Made by a program: the position numbers and the translations under genes. 64,000 nucleotides of DNA, from positions 62,001 to 126,000 of the forward strand of contig NZ_BMDG01000012.1 in assembly GCF_014635665.1 (NCBI RefSeq). Direction: 5' to 3'. The DNA comes from Isoptericola cucumis (lineage in GTDB: Bacteria; Actinomycetota; Actinomycetes; Actinomycetales; Cellulomonadaceae). This document shows, in pieces, positions 42,062-49,248 of the stretch (position 1 is its first letter; each line of letters begins with the position of its first letter). The notes under the pieces were generated by a model. That model was not told where the DNA came from, did not search any database, and saw only the letters and a list, made by a program, of their open reading frames with translations.

Positions 42062-43390
42062 ATGAACTCCATCACACGACACCGGCCCCGGACGCGGAGC
42101 CTCCTGTCCCTCGGCCTCGCCCTGCCCCTGGTCGCCCTCGCCGGCTGCGCGGCGGACGACCCCGCCTCGACGACCTCCGACACCCCGGCCGCCGAGGAGC
42201 AGAGCGGCCACGCCACCGAGGCGGCGACCTACACGCCCCGGATCGCCGTCACCTACGACGGCGGCGTCCAGGTCCTCGACGCCGGCAGCCTCGAGCAGGT
42301 CGCGGACCTCGAGCTCGAGGGCTTCAACCGGATCAACGGCGTCGGCGACGGCCGCCACCTCCTGGTGTCCACCACGGGCGGCTTCCAGCTGCTCGACGGC
42401 GGGGCGTGGGCCGAGCCGCACGGCGACCACTCGCACTACTACACGGCCGACCCCCAGCTCACCGGCACGACGTTCGAGGCGACCACGCCCGGTCACGTCG
42501 TCGTCCACGACGGGCGCACCGCCCTGTTCGACGACGGCACCGGGCACGTCGAGATCTTCGACTCCGCCGCGGTGGCCGACCCCGACCGCGAGACCCGCGA
42601 GCACACCACGCCGGAGGCGCACCACGGCGTCGCGGTCGAGCTCTCCGACGGCACCCTCGTCGTCTCCGAGGGGACCGAGGACGCACGCACCGGCATCCGG
42701 GTCCTCGACGCCGACGGCGAGCAGGTCGCCGCGTCGGACGAGTGCCCCGGCGTGCACGGCGAGGCCGTGGCGGCCGACGAGGCCGTCCTCATCGGGTGCG
42801 AGGACGGCGTCCTGGTCGTCTCCGACGGGAAGATCACCAAGGTCGACAGCCCGGACGACTACGGCCGCGTGGGCAACCAGGCCGGCAGCGAGGAGTCGCC
42901 CGTCGTGCTCGGCGACTACAAGACGGACCCGGACGCGGAGCTCGAGCGCCCGACGCGCGTGTCGCTCACCGACACGACGACCGGCGAGATGACGCTCGTG
43001 GACCTGCCGGCCAGCTACACCTTCCGCTCGCTCGCGCGCGGTGACCACGGCGAGGCCCTCGTGCTCGGCACCGACGGCAAGATCCACGTCATCGACCCGA
43101 AGACCGGCGAGCTCGAGACCTCGATCCCCGTGATCGACGCGTGGGAGGAGCCGGTGGAGTGGCAGTCCCCGCGCCCGGCGATCTTCGTGCTCGACGGCTC
43201 GGCGTACGTGACCGACCCGGCGAACCGGGCGATCCACGCCGTCGACATCGAGACCGGCGAGGTGTGGAACAGCGCCGAGCTCGACGTCGAGCCCAACGAG
43301 ATCAACGGCATCTCCGGCAACGTCGAGGACGGCTCGACCGAGTACGGCGAGGGCGACGAGCACGCCCACGACGAGCACGGGCACGAGTGA
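42062..43390 (+). CDS. aztD: Zinc metallochaperone lipoprotein AztD
   Basis: 442-residue lipoprotein (LVALAGC lipobox) with a beta-propeller-like body recognisable as AztD: RIAVTYDGGVQVLDA, GDHSHYYTADP, EAHHGVAVELSDGTLVVSEG and CPGVHGEAVAADEAVLIGCEDG. AztD passes zinc to the substrate-binding protein AztC outside the membrane. Conserved histidines in HGDHSHYY and EAHHG plus a C-terminal tail HAHDEHGHE offer metal ligands. aztC follows after 4 bases. The ABC ATPase and permease (aztA, aztB) usually found beside them are absent from the window. A Zur-like box overlaps the promoter. Confidence 0.93.
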   Translation: MNSITRHRPRTRSLLSLGLALPLVALAGCAADDPASTTSDTPAAEEQSGHATEAATYTPRIAVTYDGGVQVLDAGSLEQVADLELEGFNRINGVGDGRHLLVSTTGGFQLLDGGAWAEPHGDHSHYYTADPQLTGTTFEATTPGHVVVHDGRTALFDDGTGHVEIFDSAAVADPDRETREHTTPEAHHGVAVELSDGTLVVSEGTEDARTGIRVLDADGEQVAASDECPGVHGEAVAADEAVLIGCEDGVLVVSDGKITKVDSPDDYGRVGNQAGSEESPVVLGDYKTDPDAELERPTRVSLTDTTTGEMTLVDLPASYTFRSLARGDHGEALVLGTDGKIHVIDPKTGELETSIPVIDAWEEPVEWQSPRPAIFVLDGSAYVTDPANRAIHAVDIETGEVWNSAELDVEPNEINGISGNVEDGSTEYGEGDEHAHDEHGHE

Positions 43391-43394
43391 TCCC

Positions 43395-44279
43395 GTGACC
43401 CCCCGCCCCGCCCGGGGGCCGCTCGCCGCGGCCGCCGCACTGCTCGCCGTCCCGGCCCTCGCGGCCTGCGCCCCGTCCTCGGCGGACGACCGGGTCGAGG
43501 TGCTCGCGTCGTTCTACCCGTTGCAGTTCGTCGCCGAGCAGGTCGGCGGCGAGCACGTGAGCGTGGACAACCTCACGCCTCCCGCGGCCGACCCGCACAG
43601 CCTCGAGCTGTCCCCCGCGCAGGTGCGCGCCCTCGGCGGGGCGGACGTCGTCGTGTACCTGTCCGGCATGCAGGCGGCGCTCGACGAGGCGGTGGCGACG
43701 AGCGCACCTGAACGCCTCGTCGACACCGCCGAGGCCGCCGGGCTCACCGGCGGCGCCGAGGACCCGCACTTCTGGCAGGACCCGGCACGGCTGGCGGACG
43801 TCGCGCACGACGTCGCCGACCGGCTCGCCGACGCCGACCCCGGCCACGCGTCCGAGTTCGCCGCGAACGCGGACGCGCTGGCCGGGCGGCTCGCCGCCCT
43901 CGACGACGACTACCGCGAGACGCTCGCGCCCTGCGCGGGGGCGACGCTCGTCGTCTCGCACGAGGCGTTCGGCTACCTCGCGGACCGCTACGGCCTCGAG
44001 CAGGTGGGCATCACCGGCATCGACCCCGAGGTGGAGCCGTCGCCCGCCCGGCTCCGCGCGGTCCGGTCGGTCGTCGAGGAGGCCGGCGTCAGGACGGTCT
44101 TCTTCGAGGTGATCACCAGCCCGAAGGTCGCCCGGACCCTCGCCGAGGACCTCGGCATCGGGTCCGCCAGGCTGGACCCGATCGAGGGGCGCAGCGACCC
44201 CGAGGCCGACTACCTGGACGTCATGCGGGAGAACCTGGCTGCCCTCCGGGACGGTCTGACCTGCGCGGACGGGACCTGA
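43395..44279 (+). CDS. aztC: Zinc-binding ABC transporter substrate-binding lipoprotein
   Basis: 294-residue cluster A-I (ZnuA/AztC) solute-binding protein. Lipobox LAAC at C25. Metal ligands H68 (ADPHSLEL), H125 (DPHFWQDP), H189 (VSHEAFGYL) and an acidic residue near D261 (LDPIEG) are all placed as in zinc-binding members. The His-rich flexible loop of ZnuA is missing, as in AztC, where AztD supplies that function. GTG 43395 begins 4 bases after aztD. The transport ATPase and permease must be encoded elsewhere. Confidence 0.9.
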   Translation: MTPRPARGPLAAAAALLAVPALAACAPSSADDRVEVLASFYPLQFVAEQVGGEHVSVDNLTPPAADPHSLELSPAQVRALGGADVVVYLSGMQAALDEAVATSAPERLVDTAEAAGLTGGAEDPHFWQDPARLADVAHDVADRLADADPGHASEFAANADALAGRLAALDDDYRETLAPCAGATLVVSHEAFGYLADRYGLEQVGITGIDPEVEPSPARLRAVRSVVEEAGVRTVFFEVITSPKVARTLAEDLGIGSARLDPIEGRSDPEADYLDVMRENLAALRDGLTCADGT

Positions 44280-44300
44280 CGCGCACGGTCCGCCGACCCG

Positions 44301-44340
44301 CGGACGTCCGAGGAGGGGATGTGGGATCCTCGGACGTCCG
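44301..44340. promoter_or_regulatory. Paired CGGACGTCCG palindromes forming a 14-bp inverted repeat
   Basis: CGGACGTCCGAGGA (44301-44314) and TCCTCGGACGTCCG (44327-44340) are exact reverse complements around a 12-base spacer. Each half also contains the perfect 10-bp palindrome CGGACGTCCG. It lies between aztC and the fur-type gene and could be a double operator in front of that regulator or a terminator of aztC. Confidence 0.55.
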
Positions 44341-44362
44341 AGAGGGTGAGGAGGTGACCGCC

Positions 44363-44788
44363 GTGGCACGGATGACCCGCCAGCGGGCGGCGCTGCTGGA
44401 CGCGATCGACGACCAGGAAGAGTTCCGCAGCGCCCAGGAGATCCACCGGGAGCTGCAGCAGCGCGGCGAGAAGGTGGGCCTCGCGACCGTGTACCGGGGG
44501 CTCCAGCGGCTCGCCGGCACGGGCGACGTCGACACCGTCAAGACGGGCGAGGGCGAGAACCTCTACCGCCGGTGCGCCACCCGCGAGCACCACCACCACC
44601 TGGTGTGCCGGGTCTGCGGCCGCGCCGAGGAGATCGACGGCCCGACCGTCGAGGAGTGGGCGCGGACGACCGGCGAGGCGTACGGCTTCGCGGACATCAC
44701 GCACGAGGTCGAGCTGTTCGGCACGTGCGCGGCCTGCCGCGGGTCCGCGAGCGTCTCTGTCCGTCAGGGATCGTCGCCCGACTCCTGA
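44363..44788 (+). CDS. zur: Fur-family regulator, probably Zur
   Basis: 141-residue Fur-family repressor. N-terminal winged helix (MTRQRAALLDAIDDQEEFRSAQEIHRELQQRG ... LATVYRGLQRLAGTGDVD), the His-rich hinge REHHHHLVCRVCGR, and structural zinc cysteines C82/C85 and C122/C125. Its position beside aztDC and two Zur-like boxes favours zinc uptake regulator. The GTG at 44363 is chosen for GAGGAGG eight bases upstream; an in-frame ATG at 44321 lies inside the inverted repeat at 44301-44340. The last 15 codons lie within another long hairpin. Confidence 0.85.
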   Translation: MARMTRQRAALLDAIDDQEEFRSAQEIHRELQQRGEKVGLATVYRGLQRLAGTGDVDTVKTGEGENLYRRCATREHHHHLVCRVCGRAEEIDGPTVEEWARTTGEAYGFADITHEVELFGTCAACRGSASVSVRQGSSPDS

Positions 44789-44804
44789 CGGACAGAGACG
44801 CTCG
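44748..44804. terminator. 21-bp perfect stem overlapping the 3' end of the zur gene
   Basis: Arms 44748-44768 and 44784-44804 (core GCGTCTCTGTCCGTCAGG) are exact reverse complements around a 15-base loop. The stop codon at 44786-44788 falls in the second arm. A terminator is the likeliest reading, although no T-tract follows. Confidence 0.55.
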
Positions 44805-44842
44805 ACGTGCACCGGCCCGCCCGGAGATGTTTGCCTGGACGG

Positions 44843-45655
44843 ATGAGGACCCCGGCCGAGGACCCTGCCCGCAGGCGCCGCACCGGCTCCGTCGTCATGG
44901 TCACGCTCGCGACGGTCGCCGGCCTCGCCGCGTGCGGGTCCGGCGGCGCCGGCGACCCCGCGGCCCCGCCGGCGGCGTCCGAAGACGCGGGCGGCGCCGG
45001 CCCCACCTCCGAGGGCTGCGCCCCGACCGGCGACGGGCCGCCGGGCGGCGCCGAGCCCCGCGAGGTCGCCGACGTGGACGGCGACGACGAGAACGACTCC
45101 GCCTGGCTCACCGGCGGCGACCAGCGACGGCTCGGCATCACGACGGCGTCCGGCGCCACGTTCTCCGTCCCGCTCGGCTCCGCGAGCCCGGAGCGGGCCG
45201 CCGCGGTGGTCGACCGCGTCGCGACCGAGGACGGCACAGCACCGGTCGCGCTCGTCGACACCGGGCGCGCCGTGCGCCTGTTCTCGGTGGCCGGGTGCGG
45301 GCTGACGCCCACCCGGAACCAGGAGGGCGTCCCGTACACGTTCGACAAGGGCTTCACCGGGCAGGGCACCGGCGTCGAGTGCGCCGACGAGGTGCCCACG
45401 GTCGACGGCGACCGCGACGCGGACCGGCTGCACCTCGCGGCGCTGAACGCCGAGGCCAGCGACGACGGCTCCGTGTTCACCGTGACGCGCACCTTCGTCG
45501 ACCTGTCCGCGGGCGCGACCCGGGCCACCGACGGGGTCGAGGAGACCGTGGTCGAGGGCGCCCCCGCCGACGACGCGGTGGTCGCGGCCGCGCAGCGGAC
45601 CAGCTGCGGCGACCGGGTCGCCGGCGAGGACGGGCCGGTCGAGCCGGCGCCGTGA
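44843..45655 (+). CDS. Predicted lipoprotein with FG-GAP-like core, function unknown
   Basis: 270-residue protein with an N-terminal arginine cluster and lipobox LAAC, so membrane-anchored outside. After a Gly/Ala/Pro-rich linker the body holds DVDGDDENDSAWL and TVDGDRDADRLHLAAL, calcium-binding-like D-x-D-x-D loops reminiscent of FG-GAP/VCBS or dockerin-type repeats, and four cysteines likely paired (EGCAP, VAGCGLTP, VECADE, TSCGDR). ATG 44843 is chosen because it begins the signal peptide; an earlier ATG at 44807 adds 12 residues inside the hairpin flank. Seven bases separate its stop from the convergent lrp gene. Not recognised as a named family. Confidence 0.75.
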   Translation: MRTPAEDPARRRRTGSVVMVTLATVAGLAACGSGGAGDPAAPPAASEDAGGAGPTSEGCAPTGDGPPGGAEPREVADVDGDDENDSAWLTGGDQRRLGITTASGATFSVPLGSASPERAAAVVDRVATEDGTAPVALVDTGRAVRLFSVAGCGLTPTRNQEGVPYTFDKGFTGQGTGVECADEVPTVDGDRDADRLHLAALNAEASDDGSVFTVTRTFVDLSAGATRATDGVEETVVEGAPADDAVVAAAQRTSCGDRVAGEDGPVEPAP

Positions 45656-45661
45656 CGGTGC

Positions 45662-46114
45662 CTACCGGCCTCCGACGCCCGGGGCCTTGACGGTCTTCAT
45701 CCGGAACCGGGAGCTGGCCCGCCGGATGCCCGGCACCTGGAGCACCTTCTCCATGTGGAAGCGCTCGTAGGCCTCCAGGTCGGCGACGGCGACGCGGACG
45801 AAGTAGTCCGGCGAGCCGAACAGCCGCTGCACCTCCACGACCTCGTCGAACGCGGTGAGGGCGTCCTCGAACCGCTGCACCGTGGCACGGTCGTTGACCA
45901 GCAGGTCGATGTCGACGAGCACCTCGAAGCCCTGACCCATCGCGTCCGGGTCGACGACGGCGCGGTAGCCCTGGATCACACCGTCAGCCTCGAGCCGCTG
46001 CACGCGGCGCAGCGTCGGCCCGGGCGTGAGGTTGATGCGGTCGGCCAGCTCGACGTTCGTCATCCGGCCGTCGGCGAGCAGGGCGGCGACGATGGCCCGG
46101 TCCGTGCGATCCAT
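45662..46114 (-). CDS. Lrp/AsnC family transcriptional regulator
   Basis: 150-residue Lrp-type regulator: N-terminal helix-turn-helix (MDRTDRAIVAALLADGRMTNVELADRINLTPGPTLRRVQRLEADGVIQGY) and a C-terminal RAM ligand-binding domain (FEVLVDIDLLVN ... LFGSPDYFVRVAVADLEAYERF). ATG 46114 is preceded at 6 bases by GATGAT, so the transcript may be leaderless. It lies directly after azlD and azlC on the same strand, so branched-chain amino acid export is its likely target. Confidence 0.92.
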   Translation of the reverse strand: MDRTDRAIVAALLADGRMTNVELADRINLTPGPTLRRVQRLEADGVIQGYRAVVDPDAMGQGFEVLVDIDLLVNDRATVQRFEDALTAFDEVVEVQRLFGSPDYFVRVAVADLEAYERFHMEKVLQVPGIRRASSRFRMKTVKAPGVGGR

Positions 46115-46137
46115 GCGGACATCATCGCGCGCCGTCC

Positions 46138-46458
46138 TCACAGGAGATTGACCAGGAGCACGAAGGTCGCGGTGCCCGCCCCGACGCTCAGGAGAGTCCG
46201 CCGGCCGCCGACGAGGTGCACGACGACCGTCACCGCGACGGCGGCGAGGGCCTGCCACACCCGGCCGCCGGCCGCGCTGCTGCGCACGGTGCTGGCGGCC
46301 AGGATCAGCAGGACCCCGGCCGGCAGCCAGCGGGCGAGGGAGCCGACCAGCCGCGACGCGCGCAGCCGGTCGATCGCGGCGAACGGCGCCGCCCGGAGCG
46401 CGAAGGTGATCGCGAAGACGACGGCCAGCACGGCCAGGAGGTAGCCGGTCTCAGGCAC
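46138..46458 (-). CDS. azlD: Branched-chain amino acid exporter small subunit AzlD
   Basis: 106-residue protein with three to four helices and the AzlD pattern (VVFAITFALRAAPFAAIDRLR ... WLPAGVLLILAAST). It is the small partner of AzlC, and the pair exports branched-chain amino acids. Its ATG overlaps the azlC stop by 8 bases. The Lrp-type gene follows 23 bases downstream. Confidence 0.92.
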   Translation of the reverse strand: MPETGYLLAVLAVVFAITFALRAAPFAAIDRLRASRLVGSLARWLPAGVLLILAASTVRSSAAGGRVWQALAAVAVTVVVHLVGGRRTLLSVGAGTATFVLLVNLL

Positions 46459-47215
46459 GGCGCGCCCGCCGGGCGGACAGGACGTGGCGGCCCGCGAGCA
46501 GGGCGACGAACCCCAGCATCCCGACGAACAGCGCGTTGCCGGGGGCCAGCAGCACGGCCAGCGTGAAGCTGAGCCCCGCGAGCAGGAGCGACGGCACCTG
46601 GCCGCGGCCGCGGGCGGCGTCGAGCACCAGGGTGACGAACAGGGCGCACAGCGCGAAGTCGAGCCCCTCCAGCGGCCCCGGGAGCAGGCCCGCCAGCAGC
46701 ACCCCGGCGACGCCGCCGCTCACCCAGTAGGCCTGGAACGACAGCTGCAGGGACAGCAGGCGCGGCCCCGTCCACCGCCCCGGCGACGCGGCGGTCAGGG
46801 CGTACGCCTCGTCGATCAGCGCGTACATCGAGTACGCGCGGGCGACCGGGTGGCGCACCACCTGCAGCGGGAAGCTGAACGCGTAGAACACGTGCCGGAA
46901 GTTCACCAGCAGCGTCGTGAGCGCGATCGTCCCGAGCGGCGTCACCGCGGCGGCCAGCCCGACGACGAGCAGCTCCAGCGAGCCCGCGAAGCCCGCGACC
47001 GAGAGCGCCGGCGCGAACCACCACGGCAGCCCCGCCTGCACGACGAGCAGGCCGAACGCCACCCCCAGCGGGAACATCCCCAGCCCCGCGGCCAGCGAGT
47101 CGCGGACGCCGGCCGCGACCTCGGCGCGCAGGCCGGTGGGCCGGTCGTCGAGGCGGTCGTCGGGTCGGTTCGTGCGTCGGCCCGTGGGGGCCGGGGCGGT
47201 CAGTACCTCGGTCAC
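46451..47215 (-). CDS. azlC: Branched-chain amino acid exporter large subunit AzlC
   Basis: 254-residue membrane protein of the AzlC family: GVRDSLAAGLGMFPLGVAFGLLVVQAG, NFRHVFYAFSFPLQVV, MYALIDEAYAL and QAYWVSGGVAGVLLA. GTG 47215 begins VTEVLTAPAP and gives the usual length with a short hydrophilic leader; the frame extends upstream (ATG 47278) but without similarity. A weak CAGGCT 6 bases before the GTG would suit a leaderless promoter, but that is uncertain. First gene of azlC-azlD, probably with lrp. Confidence 0.88.
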   Translation of the reverse strand: MTEVLTAPAPTGRRTNRPDDRLDDRPTGLRAEVAAGVRDSLAAGLGMFPLGVAFGLLVVQAGLPWWFAPALSVAGFAGSLELLVVGLAAAVTPLGTIALTTLLVNFRHVFYAFSFPLQVVRHPVARAYSMYALIDEAYALTAASPGRWTGPRLLSLQLSFQAYWVSGGVAGVLLAGLLPGPLEGLDFALCALFVTLVLDAARGRGQVPSLLLAGLSFTLAVLLAPGNALFVGMLGFVALLAGRHVLSARRARRA

Positions 47216-47383
47216 GCGAGGAGCCTGGCACGGGACCCGGGGCGCGCGATTGCGGATCTTCCCCGGTCGCCGCCGCATTGCACAACACATCCTCGCCGCC
47301 TGCCCCTGGCGAGAAAGGTCCTTGCGCACGAGGCGGGCGCGGTGCCGCCCGTGTGGCGGTCGCGACCCCGAGCGACGTCGGAC

Positions 47384-47490
47384 CGGCGGTCCGGGATCAC
47401 CCTGACCCGGCGGTCCGACCCGGGTCGCACGGCGGTCCGCGAGGTTCCGTTCCCGGGCCGACGACGCCGGGACCTGCCCGTTCGTAGCGT
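47384..47490 (+). promoter_or_regulatory. Three CGGCGGTCCG direct repeats and leaderless -10 element
   Basis: CGGCGGTCCG occurs at 47384-47393, 47408-47417 and 47430-47439, spaced 24 and 22 bases, roughly two helical turns. TAGCGT at 47485-47490 lies 7 bases before the ATG at 47498. The repeats could be activator or repressor sites for this gene or, less likely, for divergent azlC. Apart from these the azlC-47498 gap holds no gene. Confidence 0.5.
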
Positions 47491-47497
47491 CGACGTC

Positions 47498-48064
47498 ATG
47501 CACACCGAGATCTCCCCGACCGACGACCGACCCCTGACGACCACCGACCTGCGCACGCCCCAGCGCCGGCTCCTGGGCATCCTCGCCGTCGCCGCCGGCG
47601 TCGTGGTCACGACCACCGCGTGCGCGGGCCTCACCGAGTCGCTGGCCGAGCGCGCGGACGGGCACACCAAGACGTTCGAGTACTCCAGCGGCGCGGCGGG
47701 GAAGGACGCCGAGGTGCTGCCCGCGTGGGCGCCCGACGACGCGACCGACGTGCGCGGCGTCTTCCGCACCACGGGCGACGAGGTGATCCTCTCGATGTCC
47801 GCCGACCTCGACGACCTGCCCGCCGGCTGCGAGGCCGTGAGCGCGAAGAACCCGCTCGCCGCCCGGCCCGACCGCGGCACGCTCGAGCCCGAGGACTACC
47901 GCGACGCCTCGACCCTGGAGGCCGGCTGGTGGACGGCGGGGCAGGAGCAGTCGGCCACCCTGATGTGCGGCCGCTGGTGGGTGGGTGAGCAGGACGGGAC
48001 CGTCTTCGCGTTCACGCCCGAGCTGAAGCAGGTCGAGGTGGAGGAGCAGCCCGACGCGGCATGA
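47498..48064 (+). CDS. Predicted membrane-anchored or lipoprotein of unknown function
   Basis: 188-residue protein. A 25-residue Asp/Thr-rich cytoplasmic start precedes one hydrophobic segment ending TTTACAG, a possible lipobox. The exported part (TKTFEYSSGAAGKDAEVLPAWAPDDATDVRGVFRTTGDEVILSMSAD) is compact with two cysteines (AGCEAV and LMCGRWW) and Trp-rich ends, suggesting a small beta-rich domain; proteins with this PAWVP/PAWAP-x-DAT-x-I pattern are common but uncharacterised in actinobacteria. It is transcribed alone from a leaderless-type promoter. Confidence 0.75.
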   Translation: MHTEISPTDDRPLTTTDLRTPQRRLLGILAVAAGVVVTTTACAGLTESLAERADGHTKTFEYSSGAAGKDAEVLPAWAPDDATDVRGVFRTTGDEVILSMSADLDDLPAGCEAVSAKNPLAARPDRGTLEPEDYRDASTLEAGWWTAGQEQSATLMCGRWWVGEQDGTVFAFTPELKQVEVEEQPDAA

Positions 48065-48208
48065 CCCCTCGCCCCGGCCGCACCGCCCCGAACTTCACCC
48101 GGCGGCGCACCGCCGGCAGCGGCGGGGCGGACGGATCCTGGAAGCGTCCGGCATCACGTGGCGGCGCCTGCCGTCCGGGCCGGCGGTGATGAAGGAGTGG
48201 GACGGGCG

Positions 48209-48625
48209 ATGGTCACGACTCGACGCGGGTTCTCCAGCTTCTCGGTGGACGACCTCGACGCAGCGCACAGCTTCTACGCGGACACCCTCGGGCTCCGCGT
48301 CACTCCCCTCGACGAGGGCATGGGCCTCGTGGTCCGGCTCGGGCCCGGGGCCCCGGTGTTCGTCTACCCGAAGGAGGACCACGTCCCGGCGGCGTTCACC
48401 GTGATGCACCTGGCGGTCGCCGACGTCGACCCCGTGGTCGACGACCTCGTCGCGAAGGGTGTGACCCTCGAGCGGTACGAGGGCTTCGACCAGGACGAGA
48501 AGGGCGTCGCCCGCGGGTTCATGGAGGGCGGCGACGGGGCCTGGTTCACCGACCCGGCCGGCAACGTCATCGGCCTCATGGACGGCGAGGGGGTGGCGCA
48601 GCTCCTCGACGAGCTCGGCGGCTGA
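48209..48625 (+). CDS. VOC (glyoxalase/bleomycin-resistance fold) protein
   Basis: 138-residue vicinal-oxygen-chelate protein with two beta-alpha-beta-beta-beta modules (FSSFSVDDLDAAHSFYADTLGLRV and MHLAVADVDPVVDDLVAKGV) and the closing GAWFTDPAGNVIGLMD. No clear set of metal ligands (His/Glu at the four usual places) can be confirmed, so dioxygenase, glyoxalase or binding roles remain open. AGGAG 10 bases before ATG 48209 fixes the start. The 144-base upstream gap shows GC-rich sequence only. Confidence 0.88.
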   Translation: MVTTRRGFSSFSVDDLDAAHSFYADTLGLRVTPLDEGMGLVVRLGPGAPVFVYPKEDHVPAAFTVMHLAVADVDPVVDDLVAKGVTLERYEGFDQDEKGVARGFMEGGDGAWFTDPAGNVIGLMDGEGVAQLLDELGG

Positions 48626-48636
48626 CGAGCGCCGGG

Positions 48637-49155
48637 TCACTCTGCCCGCACGGCCTCGCCGTAGGCACCGACGAAGCGCTCGAGGAGCTCGAGGAACGCC
48701 CCGGACTCGTCACCGAGCGTCGCGAGGGCGTCGTCGTAGGCGCCCAGGGCGAGGGCGGTGGCGTTCTCGAAGGCCTCGATCCCCGCGGCCGTCGGCTCGA
48801 TGAGGCGGGCGGGCCGGCCGGCCTCGGCGAACCGGCGCAGCAGGCCGGCGTCGATCGCCGCGTTGACCTGCCGGTTGACGGTGGACTGCTCCAGCCCGAG
48901 GGCGCTGGAGATCTCGCGCAGCGTGCGCGGCCGCCGGTCGGACATCAGCCACAGGAGCCGCCCGTCCGCCGTGCCGAGCGGGCTGCGCTGCTCGGCGAGG
49001 CGCCGGTGCAGGTCGAGGCGGTAGAGCAGCGACGCAAGGGCCCGGTCGCGCGAGCGCGAGCCGGTGGGCGGCGCATCCGTGGACGACGCGTCGGACGACG
49101 CATCCGTGGACGACGCGTCGGACGACGCGCCCGTGGACGAGGGGGCGGGCACCAT
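48637..49155 (-). CDS. MarR family regulator of the adjacent MFS exporter
   Basis: 172-residue MarR-type winged-helix repressor (LLWLMSDRRPRTLREISSALGLEQSTVNRQVNAAIDAGLL). The first 35 residues are a Ser/Thr/Asp/Ala repeat tract encoded by a tandem DNA repeat and are unlikely to be structured. AGGAGG precedes ATG 49155. It is divergent from an MFS exporter gene and the 93-base gap holds an inverted repeat overlapping both promoters. Confidence 0.88.
   Translation of the reverse strand: MVPAPSSTGASSDASSTDASSDASSTDAPPTGSRSRDRALASLLYRLDLHRRLAEQRSPLGTADGRLLWLMSDRRPRTLREISSALGLEQSTVNRQVNAAIDAGLLRRFAEAGRPARLIEPTAAGIEAFENATALALGAYDDALATLGDESGAFLELLERFVGAYGEAVRAE
49073..49126 (-). repeat. 27-bp tandem repeat in the 5' end of the marR gene
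   Basis: Two perfect 27-bp units (49073-49099, 49100-49126) beginning GCATCCGTGGACGACGCG, followed by a diverged partial third copy, encode nine-residue Ser/Thr/Asp/Ala units. The length is a multiple of three, so copy-number changes would alter only the disordered N-terminus. Confidence 0.8.
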
Positions 49156-49178
49156 CGGGCCTCCTGTGGCCGGGCGTG

Positions 49179-49234
49179 TTGGCGGATCGCTGATGTGTAG
49201 GTAGCATACACACTCGGTTATGTAACTTACACAT
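49179..49234 (+). promoter_or_regulatory. Divergent MarR/MFS promoter with operator dyad
   Basis: TTGGCG (49179-49184), 17 bases and TAGCAT (49202-49207) form a promoter for the MFS gene. ATGTGTAGGTAGCATA (49193-49208) and TATGTAACTTACACAT (49219-49234) are inverted repeats matching at 13 of 16 positions and cover the -10 and start region; TATGCT on the minus strand is a candidate -10 for marR. The AT-rich dyad is the likely MarR operator. Confidence 0.65.
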
Positions 49235-49248
49235 GGAATCGAAGGTTC

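Noticed and set aside
47216-47497. N-terminal extension of azlC or a small gene in the gap
   Set aside because: The upstream frame of azlC is Arg/Pro-rich without similarity to AzlC, and no start with a ribosome binding site was seen.
49073-49140. CRISPR-like spaced repeats
   Set aside because: The 27-bp units are directly adjacent with no spacers and are coding in frame.
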